A stretch of DNA of 64,000 nucleotides from Chitinophaga flava. Its GTDB lineage: Bacteria; Bacteroidota; Bacteroidia; Chitinophagales; Chitinophagaceae. Shown here piece by piece: positions 1 to 9,600 of this stretch (within the stretch, counting starts at the first letter, position 1; every line of letters begins with the position of its first letter). A program made the position numbers and the translations under genes. The stretch lies in assembly GCF_003308995.1 (NCBI RefSeq), contig NZ_QFFJ01000001.1, forward strand, positions 3,844,001-3,908,000, in the 5' to 3' direction. The notes under the pieces were generated by a model that was not told the DNA's origin, did no database searches, and saw only the letters and a program-made list of their open reading frames with translations.

Positions 1-259
1 AACCCAGTGCTGCAAATGCAAACAGGATATTGAAGATGGTAAGGCGGAATTGCAGTTTACGTTTTTTGAACAGGATGATACATCCCAGTGCCAGCAGGAT
101 AATGATCACGTACAACACGAATAACAGGTAGTTGCTGGAGGCATTGACAGCAGTTTGTGTGCCATTGCTCAGCTTGGCTTTCCACAGATCAAAGGATAAT
201 GAGGCGGCGCCGGCTCCGGCTGCCAACAACAGATAAAGACTCTGAATGCGTTGTATCAT
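1..259 (-). CDS. DUF4293 family membrane protein (partial, 3' end outside window)
   Basis: The reverse strand reads from an ATG at 259 to the window edge without a stop, giving 86 codons. The product starts MIQRIQSLYLLLAAG, has one hydrophobic segment at about residues 5-20 and a second at about 44-62 (LLFVLYVIIILLALGCIILF), followed by a basic FKKRKLQFR stretch typical of a cytoplasmic loop. The MIQRIQ(S/T)LYLLLA opening is characteristic of the small four-helix DUF4293 proteins of Bacteroidota, whose function is unknown. It diverges from maeB, with a 145-bp shared upstream region. Only the first half can be seen, so length and C-terminus are unknown. Confidence 0.75.
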   Translation of the reverse strand, partial: MIQRIQSLYLLLAAGAGAASLSFDLWKAKLSNGTQTAVNASSNYLLFVLYVIIILLALGCIILFKKRKLQFRLTIFNILFAFAALG

Positions 260-404
260 GATATTTGTGAATGTTTAACGGCGTAAAAGTAAGTAAATTT
301 AACGGTTGAAATGCGCAATATCTGATAGGGACTTGACTATTTTGGTAGGATGCTTAGTGTAATACTTCGTATATTGCACGCCCAATAACAATCTTTTTAT
401 TTAT

Positions 405-2720
405 ATGGCAAGAAAACTGAACAAGCAGGATGCGTTGGACTATCATGCAAAGGGAAGGCCGGGCAAAATTGAAGTAATACCTACAAAAGATACGAAAACG
501 CAGTGGGATCTTTCCCTGGCCTATTCTCCGGGCGTTGCGGAACCTTGTAAAGAGATTCACAAAGATGTAGAAAACGTTTATAAATATACTGCTAAAGGCA
601 ACCTGGTAGGCGTTATCAGCAATGGTACCGCTGTTTTGGGTTTGGGAGATATTGGTCCGGAAGCCGGTAAACCGGTGATGGAAGGAAAAGCAGTATTGTT
701 CAAGATATTTGCTGATATTGATGTGTTCGATATTGAGCTGAATACCAAAGATCCGGATAGTTTTGTTGCTGCTGTAAAAGCTCTGGAACCAACTTTTGGT
801 GGTATCAACCTGGAAGATATCAAAAGCCCCGAGTGCTTTGAGATTGAAGACAGGCTGCGTAAGGAGCTGAAGATACCAGTGATGCACGATGACCAGCATG
901 GTACGGCCATTATCTCTGCGGCTGCCCTGCTGAACGCACTGGACCTTGTAAAGAAAAAAGTTGATAAGGTAAAAATAGTGGTGAATGGAGCTGGTGCCGC
1001 TGCTATGGCCTGCGTAAAACTCTACGTAGCCCTGGGTGCCAAACCAGAAAACTTCATCATGTTTGATAAGGACGGCGTATTGAATAAATCCCGTACAGAT
1101 CTTACAGACAGGCATATGCAGTTTGCCACCACTTCCAAAATAACAACACTGGTTGAAGCAATGAAAGGTGCCGATGTATTCCTCGGTCTTTCTGTAGGTA
1201 ACGTGGTGACACCAGAAATGGTGAAAAGCATGGCTAAAAACCCGATTGTGTTTGCTATGGCCAACCCTGATCCGGAAATCGCCTACGACACTGCTATCGC
1301 TTCCAGACCTGATATCATCATGGCTACCGGCCGTTCTGATTACCCTAACCAAGTAAACAACGTGCTGGGCTTCCCTTACATCTTCCGCGGTGCCCTCGAC
1401 GTAAGAGCCACCCAGATCAACGAAGCCATGAAACTGGCTGCTGTAAGGGCATTAGCCGAGCTGGCCAAATCGCCGGTGCCAGATATCGTAAACCTGGCTT
1501 ACAACGAAAGGAATATCGTTTTCGGTCCTAAATATATCATCCCTAAACCGCTCGATCCGCGCCTGCTGAGCACCGTAGCGCCTGCTGTAGCAAAAGCTGC
1601 CATGGAAAGCGGTGTAGCGCACCACCCGATCACCGATTGGGATGCCTACAAACAGGAACTGAACAATCGCCTCGGACTCGACAACCAGCTGTTCAGGGTA
1701 ATCGGTACCAAAGCCCGCCGTGATCCGCGTAAAGTGGTATTTGCGGAAGCCGACAACGTGAAGATCCTGAAAGCCGCACAGGTAGTGAACGACGAAGGTA
1801 TCGCCTTCCCGATTCTGCTGGGTAACGAAAACAAGATCCGCGCAATAATGGAAGAGAATTCCATTGAAATCGATGATGTGGTGATCATCGACCCTAAAAG
1901 CGATGAAATGCAGGAGAAAAGACATCAGTTTGGTGATCTCTTCTTCGAAAAACGCAAACGCAAAGGCTTTAACCACTATGAAGCGCGTAAGATCATGCGT
2001 GAACGCAACTACTTCGGCTGCATGATGGTGGAAACAGGTGAAGCGGATGCACTGATCTCCGGCCTTACCCGTAAATATCCTGATACCATCCGTCCTGCCC
2101 TGCAGGTAATCGGTATGGAAGACGGCGTAAAACGTGTGGCTGGTATGTACATCATCCAAACTAAACGCGGACCGCTGTTCCTGGCTGATACAACAGTTAA
2201 TTTCAACCCTACCGCCGAAGAGCTGGCAGATATTACGCTGATGGTGGCCAAAGAAGTAAAACACTTCAATATCACCCCACGCATCGCTATGCTGTCCTAC
2301 TCCAACTTTGGTTCCAGCCAGACGCCGGAAGCGCAGCTGGTAGCTAAAGCCCGCGAAATCGTGAAACAACGCGAACCTTCACTGGTGGTAGATGGTGAAA
2401 TCCAGGCAGCTATGGCCTTCAACAAGGAAATCCTGAAAGATAACTATCCGTTTACTGAATTGATGAACGAGGAAGTGAATACCCTCATCTTCCCGAACCT
2501 CACTGCCGGTAACGTGGCTTATAACCTCCTGCAGGAAGTAGCCGGTTTCGATGCTATCGGACCCGTACTGCTGGGTATGAAAAAACCTGTGCATATTCTG
2601 CAGCTGGGTAGCACCGTAAGACAGATTGTCAACATGGTGAACATCGCCGTGGTGGATGCCCAGGAGAAATGCCGGAAAATAGTGGAGAGCAAGGAAAAAG
2701 ATAAGAAGAAGAAAAAATAG
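405..2720 (+). CDS. maeB: NADP-dependent malic enzyme with C-terminal phosphotransacetylase-like domain
   Basis: This 771-residue protein is a MaeB-type malic enzyme: oxidative decarboxylation of malate to pyruvate with formation of NADPH, in the cytosol. The N-terminal malic domain (about 10-150) holds AYSPGVAEPC and MHDDQHGTA. The NAD(P)-binding domain (about 160-420) holds VVNGAGAAAMAC. Residues about 435-760 form a PTA_PTB domain (IGTKARRDPRKVVFAEAD onward), which in this family is regulatory, probably binding acetyl-CoA, rather than a proven phosphotransacetylase. Length and domain order match MaeB. The C-terminus is very lysine-rich (KEKDKKKKK). The ATG at 405 is the first start giving a full malic domain. 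It is followed by a strong palindromic hairpin at 2735-2791, so it is probably monocistronic. Confidence 0.95.
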   Translation: MARKLNKQDALDYHAKGRPGKIEVIPTKDTKTQWDLSLAYSPGVAEPCKEIHKDVENVYKYTAKGNLVGVISNGTAVLGLGDIGPEAGKPVMEGKAVLFKIFADIDVFDIELNTKDPDSFVAAVKALEPTFGGINLEDIKSPECFEIEDRLRKELKIPVMHDDQHGTAIISAAALLNALDLVKKKVDKVKIVVNGAGAAAMACVKLYVALGAKPENFIMFDKDGVLNKSRTDLTDRHMQFATTSKITTLVEAMKGADVFLGLSVGNVVTPEMVKSMAKNPIVFAMANPDPEIAYDTAIASRPDIIMATGRSDYPNQVNNVLGFPYIFRGALDVRATQINEAMKLAAVRALAELAKSPVPDIVNLAYNERNIVFGPKYIIPKPLDPRLLSTVAPAVAKAAMESGVAHHPITDWDAYKQELNNRLGLDNQLFRVIGTKARRDPRKVVFAEADNVKILKAAQVVNDEGIAFPILLGNENKIRAIMEENSIEIDDVVIIDPKSDEMQEKRHQFGDLFFEKRKRKGFNHYEARKIMRERNYFGCMMVETGEADALISGLTRKYPDTIRPALQVIGMEDGVKRVAGMYIIQTKRGPLFLADTTVNFNPTAEELADITLMVAKEVKHFNITPRIAMLSYSNFGSSQTPEAQLVAKAREIVKQREPSLVVDGEIQAAMAFNKEILKDNYPFTELMNEEVNTLIFPNLTAGNVAYNLLQEVAGFDAIGPVLLGMKKPVHILQLGSTVRQIVNMVNIAVVDAQEKCRKIVESKEKDKKKKK

Positions 2721-2734
2721 TCTCCATAAAAGAT

Positions 2735-2791
2735 GCAAAGCAGAAAGGCGCAAAGAACGGGAACTTCCTGTTTTTTGCGCCTTTGTTTTGC
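2735..2791 (+). terminator. Long palindromic hairpin after maeB
   Basis: AAAGGCGCAAA (2744-2754) pairs with TTTGCGCCTTT (2774-2784). The inner AACGGGAA (2756-2763) pairs with TTCCTGTT (2765-2772), so nearly the whole 41-nt span folds on itself. GCAAA at about 2735 and TTTTGC at about 2786-2791 can extend the stem. T-runs lie inside the right arm. It probably terminates maeB and is similar in wording to the hairpin at 20812-20859. Confidence 0.7.
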
Positions 2792-2844
2792 GCGGATACC
2801 GCAGTTTGAAGCGCCCGCGGGGTTTTTTGTTTAATTTTGTTATT

Positions 2845-3876
2845 ATGCAGACTATCTCGAAAAAGAAGATATTTTTCCCGATCAATGAGTCTTTTCGTAA
2901 CTATCTGAAGCTGTATGAGCGGGAGGTAAAGCTGCCTTTGAGTTACCAGGAACTGCGCTATTATGATCATTCCATCTCGGTATATGACAAAGACGGCAAG
3001 GATACCCTATGGGAAACAGTCTTTTACTCCCAAAGTATGATGGGGCCTATCCATGCCGGCCTGAAGCGCATTTACTCTATCCTGAAAGCCGGTGGTGACC
3101 AGACCGCAGAAGAACACCTGCATATTGAGCGGATCGACTACTGCACTTTCGGCAATTCCCACCCATTCCGCATCAAAATTGTCAACAACTACAACGAAGT
3201 ATACGATTACTTCTATATCAAGGTGGCAGATGCATCCCGTATCTATGGTCTGGAACTGGAGCATATCCTTTCTCCTTACTGGATGAACTTCCTGATTGAT
3301 GGTAATACCCTGGTGGAAGAACATATTGCCGGGGTGCCCGGTGATCAGTTTATCCTGCATTATCTCAACAGGTTGGATTTCAACCCCAAACGTATCGCCA
3401 AAGAGTTTGTGAAATTCAATGAACGTTGTTTTGTACGGCTGCTGGGAGATATGCGGTCGTATAACTTCATCATCGACATTACCCCTGATTTCGATGATGT
3501 ACAGTTCCGTATCCGGGCCATCGATTTTGACCAGCAGTTTTATGAAGGGAAACGTACCCTGTACATGCCGCAGTTTTTTAAAGAGAACAGGGTGTTTGTG
3601 GAGCTGGCGATGAAACACCTGAATGCGGAGGTAGTGAAACAGTATCAACAGGAAGAGCGGGCACTGATGGCGCGCCGCCTCAAGGTGCAGCGTCACCGCA
3701 TCAAAGATCTGCGTGATGTGATTATGACGGACAAAGTGTCTTTCCCTGAAAAAGTACAGCAGTTGGGCGATGAACTGGCGGAATATTATCATGATGCTGC
3801 TTTTTCACGTTGCAAGACTATGGGAGAAATCATCGAACGTAGTCTGAAGCGTTTGCTGGTAAGTAGTTTACGTTAA
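2845..3876 (+). CDS. Uncharacterised protein with kinase-like catalytic motifs
   Basis: This 343-residue soluble protein has no signal peptide, and I do not recognise its family. The open frame extends to 2788, but the upstream codons read through the maeB hairpin tail, so the ATG at 2845 is preferred. Two motifs suggest a protein-kinase or aminoglycoside-phosphotransferase-like fold: GDMRSYNFI with Asp202 and Asn207 in the D-x4-N spacing of the catalytic loop, then AIDFD with Asp227 placed like the metal-binding DFG/DxD Asp. The spacing of 20 residues is longer than the usual 13 or so, because of an acidic insert. A glycine-rich loop is not evident. The C-terminal 100 residues are helical and charged (ARRLKVQRHRIKD). 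It lies just upstream of the mlaEF pair. The kinase-like reading is inference. Confidence 0.7.
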   Translation: MQTISKKKIFFPINESFRNYLKLYEREVKLPLSYQELRYYDHSISVYDKDGKDTLWETVFYSQSMMGPIHAGLKRIYSILKAGGDQTAEEHLHIERIDYCTFGNSHPFRIKIVNNYNEVYDYFYIKVADASRIYGLELEHILSPYWMNFLIDGNTLVEEHIAGVPGDQFILHYLNRLDFNPKRIAKEFVKFNERCFVRLLGDMRSYNFIIDITPDFDDVQFRIRAIDFDQQFYEGKRTLYMPQFFKENRVFVELAMKHLNAEVVKQYQQEERALMARRLKVQRHRIKDLRDVIMTDKVSFPEKVQQLGDELAEYYHDAAFSRCKTMGEIIERSLKRLLVSSLR

Positions 3877-3907
3877 CCGCACTATAAAATCTTAATTTCG
3901 GATATGA

Positions 3908-3931
3908 TTGGCAAAATCATTCATATCTTTG
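3908..3931 (+). promoter_or_regulatory. Putative promoter of the mlaE-mlaF pair
   Basis: A perfect TATCTTTG (3924-3931) matches the Bacteroidota -7 element TAnnTTTG. A TTG lies 13 nt upstream (3908-3910), which is shorter than the usual 17-23 spacing. The mlaE ATG is only 8 nt beyond the box, so the transcript would be almost leaderless. Confidence 0.5.
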
Positions 3932-3938
3932 ACCAGTT

Positions 3939-4682
3939 ATGGAGTTCAGATTCTTCTATCATTTTGGAAACTTTTTGCTGATGCTGAAAGGCATGTTTTC
4001 CCGGCCGGAAAACATGAAATTGTACTGGAAACAGTTTATGCAGCAGTGTGTAGATATTGGCGTAGGGTCGTTTGGGATAGTATTCATTATTTCCCTCTTC
4101 ATGGGAGGTGTGACCACCCTGCAAACAGCCTATCAGCTGGTAAGCCCTATTATTCCGAGAAGCACGATTGCCCAGGTAGTGAGAGATACCATCATTCTGG
4201 AGTTTGCGCCTACACTTACCAGTATTGTACTGGCCGGGGTAATTGGCTCCAAAATAGCTTCAGAGCTGGGTAATATGCGTATCTCCGAGCAGATCGATGC
4301 CCTGGAGATCATGGGTATCAATACCAAAGGTTATCTGATACTTCCCAAAATTCTGGCAGCTACCCTGATGATACCTGTGCTGGTAGCTATTGCCGGTTTC
4401 CTGGGAATCTGGGGTGGTAAAGAAGCCGGTGTACTTTCCGGTGTGCTTTCAGCGGATCAGTTTATGATGGGACTGCGACAGGAGTTTAAGGCCTATAACG
4501 TATTTTTCGCTATGGCCAAATCATATACCTTCGGATTTATCATTGCCAGCGTGTCGGCCTACTACGGGTATAATGTACAGGGTGGCGCTCTGGAAATCGG
4601 TAAGGCCAGTACCACCGCTGTGGTGGTGAGCTGCGTGCTGATATTATTTATGGACTACGCATTAACGGCTATATTACTGTAA
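3939..4682 (+). CDS. mlaE: MlaE-type ABC transporter permease
   Basis: This 247-residue integral membrane protein is of the MlaE/YrbE family (permease domain), the inner-membrane part of a lipid transporter that moves phospholipids between inner and outer membrane. It has about five hydrophobic segments, including FGIVFIISLFMGGVTTLQ (about 44-61), and the typical central block ELGNMRISEQIDALEIMGI (about 108-126), which couples to the ATPase. Length is normal for the family. mlaF starts 3 nt after its stop, so the two are co-transcribed and probably form one transporter. No MCE-domain (MlaD) gene follows in the window, which is unusual for such an operon. Confidence 0.93.
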   Translation: MEFRFFYHFGNFLLMLKGMFSRPENMKLYWKQFMQQCVDIGVGSFGIVFIISLFMGGVTTLQTAYQLVSPIIPRSTIAQVVRDTIILEFAPTLTSIVLAGVIGSKIASELGNMRISEQIDALEIMGINTKGYLILPKILAATLMIPVLVAIAGFLGIWGGKEAGVLSGVLSADQFMMGLRQEFKAYNVFFAMAKSYTFGFIIASVSAYYGYNVQGGALEIGKASTTAVVVSCVLILFMDYALTAILL

Positions 4683-4684
4683 TC

Positions 4685-5509
4685 ATGATTGAACTGAGAG
4701 ATATAACCAAAAGCTTTGGAGATAAGGAGATACTGAAAGGCGTTTCAGCTGTAATGGAGTCCGGTAAGGTTAACCTGATCATCGGTTCCAGCGGTAGTGG
4801 TAAAACCGTGATGATGAAATGTATTGTGGGGCTGATGGAGGTTGGCTCCGGCAAAATCCTGTATGACAAGCAGGACTTTACCGCCATGGACCACCACGCC
4901 AAAAAGATCGTCCGCCAGAAGATCGGCATGCTGTTTCAGGGATCAGCCTTGTTTGACAGTATGACAGTAGAACAAAATGTGATGTTCCCCCTGGAAATGT
5001 TTGGTGATGGCACACTCAGAGATAAGAAAAAGAGAGTGGCAGAGTGTCTGGAAAGGGTTCAGCTAAAAGATGCCGCTAAAAAATTCCCTGCCGAAATCAG
5101 CGGTGGGATGAAAAAAAGGGTCGGTATTGCCCGTGCTATCGTACTCAACCCTAAATACCTGTTCTGTGACGAGCCCAACTCCGGTCTCGATCCCCAGACT
5201 TCCCTGCTGATAGACAAGCTTATTAAAGAGCTCACGGTAGAATATGATATCACCACCGTGATCAATACCCACGATATGAACACTGTAATGGAAAGTGGCG
5301 ACCATATTGTGTATATGTACCAGGGCCAGAAGCAGTGGGAGGGCAGTAATAAAGATATTGTCTTCAGTAAAGACCAGAAATTAAACGACTTCATCTTTGC
5401 ATCCGAGTTCCTCCGGGAAGCCAAAGAAATGCGCCAGCTGGACATGTTCAAGGACAATGCATGGAAAGAGCAGCTGCAGGCTCAGCTGAAAAGGGACGAA
5501 AAAAAGTAA
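4685..5509 (+). CDS. mlaF: MlaF-type ABC transporter ATP-binding protein
   Basis: This 274-residue ATPase would power the MlaE permease. Visible motifs are Walker A GSSGSGKT (34-41), Q-loop MLFQGSALF, signature ISGGMKKR at about 138, Walker B YLFCDEPNSGLDP and H-loop NTHDMN. The signature LSGGQ is changed to ISGGM, as is common in MlaF proteins, which often read SGGMxKR. The C-terminal tail after about 225 is charged and may bind a regulatory partner. The gene sits directly behind mlaE with a 2-nt gap. The next gene, sucD, has its own promoter, so the operon ends here. Confidence 0.93.
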   Translation: MIELRDITKSFGDKEILKGVSAVMESGKVNLIIGSSGSGKTVMMKCIVGLMEVGSGKILYDKQDFTAMDHHAKKIVRQKIGMLFQGSALFDSMTVEQNVMFPLEMFGDGTLRDKKKRVAECLERVQLKDAAKKFPAEISGGMKKRVGIARAIVLNPKYLFCDEPNSGLDPQTSLLIDKLIKELTVEYDITTVINTHDMNTVMESGDHIVYMYQGQKQWEGSNKDIVFSKDQKLNDFIFASEFLREAKEMRQLDMFKDNAWKEQLQAQLKRDEKK

Positions 5510-5550
5510 TTTCCACTGCATTTTGGTAGCTTTATCTTAAAGGCACTAAA

Positions 5551-5581
5551 TTGCAGAATTATGGAAATCGGCTTATTTTTG
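5551..5581 (+). promoter_or_regulatory. sucD promoter
   Basis: TTG (5551-5553), a 20-nt spacer and TATTTTTG (5574-5581) form a textbook Bacteroidota promoter (-33 TTG, -7 TAnnTTTG). Transcription would start near 5588, leaving an untranslated leader of about 45 nt before the sucD ATG. Confidence 0.65.
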
Positions 5582-5632
5582 CCGCACCTATAGAAGAAAC
5601 ATATAAAATAATAAACCAATAAAACAAGCGCG

Positions 5633-6520
5633 ATGAGTGTTTTAGTTAATAAGGATAGTAAAGTGATTGTGCAGGGATTTACCGGTACTGAAGGTACTTT
5701 CCATGCTACACAGATGATTGAATACGGTACCCAGGTAGTGGGCGGTGTTACTCCTGGTAAAGGTGGTACTACCCATCTGGAGCGTCCGGTATTTAATACC
5801 GTAGCAGACGCAGTAAAAGCTACAGGTGCAAATGTTTCCATCATTTTTGTACCGCCGGCATTCGCTGCAGACGCAATCATGGAAGCTACCGAAGCTGGTA
5901 TTGCCCTGGTAGTATGTATCACAGAAGGTATCCCTGTTCAGGACATGATCAAGGCGAAAAACTTCCTGCAAGGCTCCTCTACCCGCCTCATCGGACCTAA
6001 CTGCCCTGGCGTTATCACTGCTGAAGAAGCGAAAGTAGGTATCATGCCTGGTTTCATCTTCAAAAAAGGTAAAATCGGTATCGTTTCCAAATCCGGTACC
6101 CTGACTTACGAAGCTGCTGATCAGGTAGTTAAAGCTGGTCTGGGTGTTTCCACCGCTATCGGTATCGGTGGTGATCCAATCATCGGTACACCTACCAAAG
6201 AAGCCGTAGAACTCCTGATGAACGATCCTGAAACAGAAGGTATCATCATGATTGGTGAAATCGGTGGTAGCATGGAAGCTGAGGCTGCCCGCTGGATCAA
6301 AGAATTCGGTACTAAACCAGTAGTAGGTTTCATCGCTGGCCAGACAGCGCCTCCGGGTCGTCGTATGGGCCACGCCGGTGCTATCATCGGTGGTGCAGAA
6401 GATACTGCTGCTGCTAAAATGAAAATCATGGCTGAATGTGGCGTTCACGTAGTAGAAAGCCCTGCCAACATCGGTAAAACAATGGCTGAAGTGCTGAGCA
6501 AAACTGCTGCACTGGCTTAA
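5633..6520 (+). CDS. sucD: Succinyl-CoA ligase, alpha subunit
   Basis: This 295-residue protein is the alpha subunit of succinyl-CoA synthetase, which interconverts succinyl-CoA and succinate with ATP/GTP formation in the TCA cycle. The N-terminal CoA-binding Rossmann domain shows VIVQGFTGTEGTFHATQM and the LERPVF region. The ligase domain carries the phosphorylated His247 in RRMGHAGAIIGG. Length is normal. Codon use is strongly biased (GGT, ATC, AAA), as expected for a highly expressed gene. The beta subunit gene sucC is not adjacent, which is common in Bacteroidota. It is bounded by its own promoter (5551-5581) and a terminator (6544-6592). Confidence 0.97.
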   Translation: MSVLVNKDSKVIVQGFTGTEGTFHATQMIEYGTQVVGGVTPGKGGTTHLERPVFNTVADAVKATGANVSIIFVPPAFAADAIMEATEAGIALVVCITEGIPVQDMIKAKNFLQGSSTRLIGPNCPGVITAEEAKVGIMPGFIFKKGKIGIVSKSGTLTYEAADQVVKAGLGVSTAIGIGGDPIIGTPTKEAVELLMNDPETEGIIMIGEIGGSMEAEAARWIKEFGTKPVVGFIAGQTAPPGRRMGHAGAIIGGAEDTAAAKMKIMAECGVHVVESPANIGKTMAEVLSKTAALA

Positions 6521-6543
6521 TTGTCCTACCCTTATAAATTTTG

Positions 6544-6592
6544 AAAAGGTGAAAAGTGAAGCGGGTCTCCCATCACTTTTCACCTTTTTTTT
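6544..6592 (+). terminator. Intrinsic terminator of sucD
   Basis: AAAAGGTGAAAAGTGA (6544-6559) pairs perfectly with TCACTTTTCACCTTTT (6573-6588) around a 13-nt loop, followed by further T residues. Confidence 0.85.
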
Positions 6593-6665
6593 GCCCCCCT
6601 TATGGAAACCCGTATAATACCTGCATCCTCTGTACAATAAGAGTAACTACTGTAAAACGATTCAT

Positions 6666-9600
6666 ATGCGTTTATTCTTTTCATTATTCATTGTTTTATT
6701 CATAAGCAACAGTATGATGGCCCAGACCAACTATGACAACTACTGGAAGAAAGTGACGGCCCTCGAAGAAAAGGGACTGCCTAAATCGGCCCTCGAAGAG
6801 GTAGACCGGATTTTTGCTCAGGCTGTGAAAGACAAGCTACCGGCACAACAGATCAAAGCGCTCATCTTTCAGTTGAAATACAATGACCAGGTCAGCGACA
6901 GCAGCACCCAGCAAAACCTGGATAAACTCAACCAGCGTATTGCTGCGTCCGGTGGCGCCCAACAGGCCATCCTGCAAAGCATCAAAGCGGAAATGTTGTT
7001 CAATTACCTCCAGAACAACCGGTACAAATATTATAACCGTACCGCCATCGCTGCCGAAAATCCAGGCCCGGATATCAGTACCTGGAGCCTCGATTACCTC
7101 CACAGCCAGATTACCGCAGCCTACCTGGCCTCCCTGGCTGACAAAACCACGCTGGAGAAAACGGCCATCGGCCAGTTCGACCCCCTCCTGGTAAAAGGTA
7201 CCGGCACCCGTCAGCTGCGCCCCGTGTTGTTCGACCTCCTGGCCCACCGCGCCCTGGATTACTTCAAATCCGGTGAAAGCGCCCTTAATAAGCCAGCCAA
7301 CCAGTTCGAACTCGACGACCCTGCTGCCTTTGCACCTGCCACCACCTTTGCGGCACACCGCTTTGTAACCACAGACAGCGCATCCCTGCAATACCAGGCT
7401 GTTGTACTGCTGCAGCAACTGATACGCCTGCACGAAAATGACAAGGCTGCCCTGCTCGATATCGACCAGGAAAGGATTCAGTACATGCACCAGGTTGCTG
7501 TGTCCGACAACAAAGCACAACTATATACCCAGGCCCTGGAGCAGATGGTCACTGCCTATAGCAGCGAACAGGAAGTAACCACCATCTACGCACTCATGGC
7601 TTCCGATTTCCTGAGTAAAGTGCAACACGGAAAACCGGATACCAGCGGCTACAACAAGAAGGCTAAAGAGATCTGTGAAAAAGCAATCCGGCTGGCCCCT
7701 AAAACACAGGGCGGTATACAATGCGCCACCTATCTCGAACAGATAAAATCGCAGTATCTGGAATTGTCTACTGAACTGGTAAACGTTCCAGCGCTTCCTT
7801 TTCGGACCCTCGTCAAATACAAAAACGCCGATAAAATATACCTGCGCATCATCGCTGTGGATGAAGCCTTCCGGGCTGCCCTTCAAAAAGCGCAGAATAA
7901 CTACCAGGACGGAGGAAACGGTTACTGGAAATTGCTGACAGGCAAAACTCCCCTGAAGGTATGGGAACAGGCCCTGCCGGATCCTAAAGATTACAGCGAC
8001 CACTCCACTGAGATAAAAGTAGACGCCCTGCCATTAGGACAATATATCATCCTGGCCAGTTTAAAGCCAGGCTTCAGCCTGAACGAAAATCCCATGGCAC
8101 TGCAGTTTACCTGGGTGTCCAACATCAGCTACCTGGAAGACAATACCCGGTTTTATGCATTGGACCGCACCTCCGGCAAACCACTGGCAGGTGTGAACCT
8201 GTCTTCCTGGATCAACAAAAGAGTGAACAATGAAGATGTATGGGCCGTGGACAAGTCTACTGTTACTGTTGCTGATGGTAGCGCTGAACTGCCCTATAGC
8301 CGCAATGGCCAGTCTGTACGCTTGAAATGGGAACTGAAAAACGACCTGCTGTTCCTGGATGATTATAAATACCTGTATCGTAATACCTACGATCGGACTT
8401 CGGAATCCAAGCCGCACATTTACTTCTTCTCAGACAGAAGCATCTACCGGCCCGGACAAACCATTTATTTCAAAGGTATTGCGCTCGAAAATGAGAAAGG
8501 TAAAAACACCAGCACCATAATAGCCGGCCTGAAAAACACGGTGGTGATGTATGATGTCAATGGCGAAAAACTGGATTCTGTAGTGGTTACTTCCAATGAA
8601 TTCGGTTCTTTCTCCGGTAAATTCACCATCCCCGAAGGCCGTATGAATGGCTGGTTTTCTCTGAGAGATCAGAAAAGCTTTGGGAATCTTCCTTTTCAGG
8701 TAGAAGAATACAAACGCCCCAAGTTTTATGTGGCATTTGATACTGTGAAAACGAGTTATCGTTTAGGGGAGACCGTTACTGCCAACGCCAAAGCGCTGGC
8801 CTATGCCGGTAATAATATTAATGGAGCCATTGTAAAATACCGCGTGGAAAGAAGAGTGCGTTTCCCTTATCCATGGCTGTTTAAGGGATATGTTCCATTT
8901 GGCAGCTCTCGTGAGATCGCGCATGGCGAAACCACTACGGATGAGCAGGGCCGTTTCAAAGTAAGCTTCCCGGCAGTGCCAGACAGAACAGTGTCTCCGG
9001 ACAATAAGCCCATCTTCACTTATGTGGTACATGCCGACGTGACAGACCTGAACGGTGAAACACGCAGCGCAGATCAGTTTATCCATGCAGGTTACCAGTC
9101 AATGGAAATAAGCGTGGAAGTACCAGGCCGCCTGGAAGCTGCTGCTCTGAAGAACGTACATATCTTCACTAAAAACCTGAACGGTGCTTTTGAACCAGCA
9201 ACTATCAAAGTGGCTTTACAGCCGCTGGAGTCTAATAAACGCCTGTTACGTTCCCGCTACTGGGAACAGGCAGACCAGTTTGTGATGACGAAAGAGGATT
9301 ATGTAAAAGCCTTCCCGCTGGATATTTATAATGATGATAATAACAAAGACAAATGGGCACGTAAGGCAGCCGTATCCGAGCAACAGCTCACCAGCACTGA
9401 TTCTGGCGTTGTTTCTATCGATAACAAAAAACTGACTCCTGGTTATTATGAGCTGGTGGTAAGCGCTACAGATAAAAACGGTCAGCCGGTGGTACAAAAA
9501 GCGGTCTTTGAACTGCTGGACCCTGCTGCCAAAGAGCTGGCAGCGCCTGATTACCTGTGGAGTTACGATCCTGCAGTAGTGACTGAACCGGGTAAAAAAG

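Noticed and set aside
354..1352. Long open frame on the minus strand opposite maeB
   Set aside because: It is antisense to the strongly conserved malic enzyme domain, lacks recognisable features and arises from codon bias of the real gene.
1452..2369. 305-codon minus-strand frame inside maeB
   Set aside because: Cys/His/Phe-rich composition typical of an antisense shadow; no start context and full overlap with the conserved PTA-like domain.
5642..6637. 331-codon minus-strand frame opposite sucD
   Set aside because: Shadow of a highly biased gene; repetitive Ser/Thr/Phe composition and no known motif.
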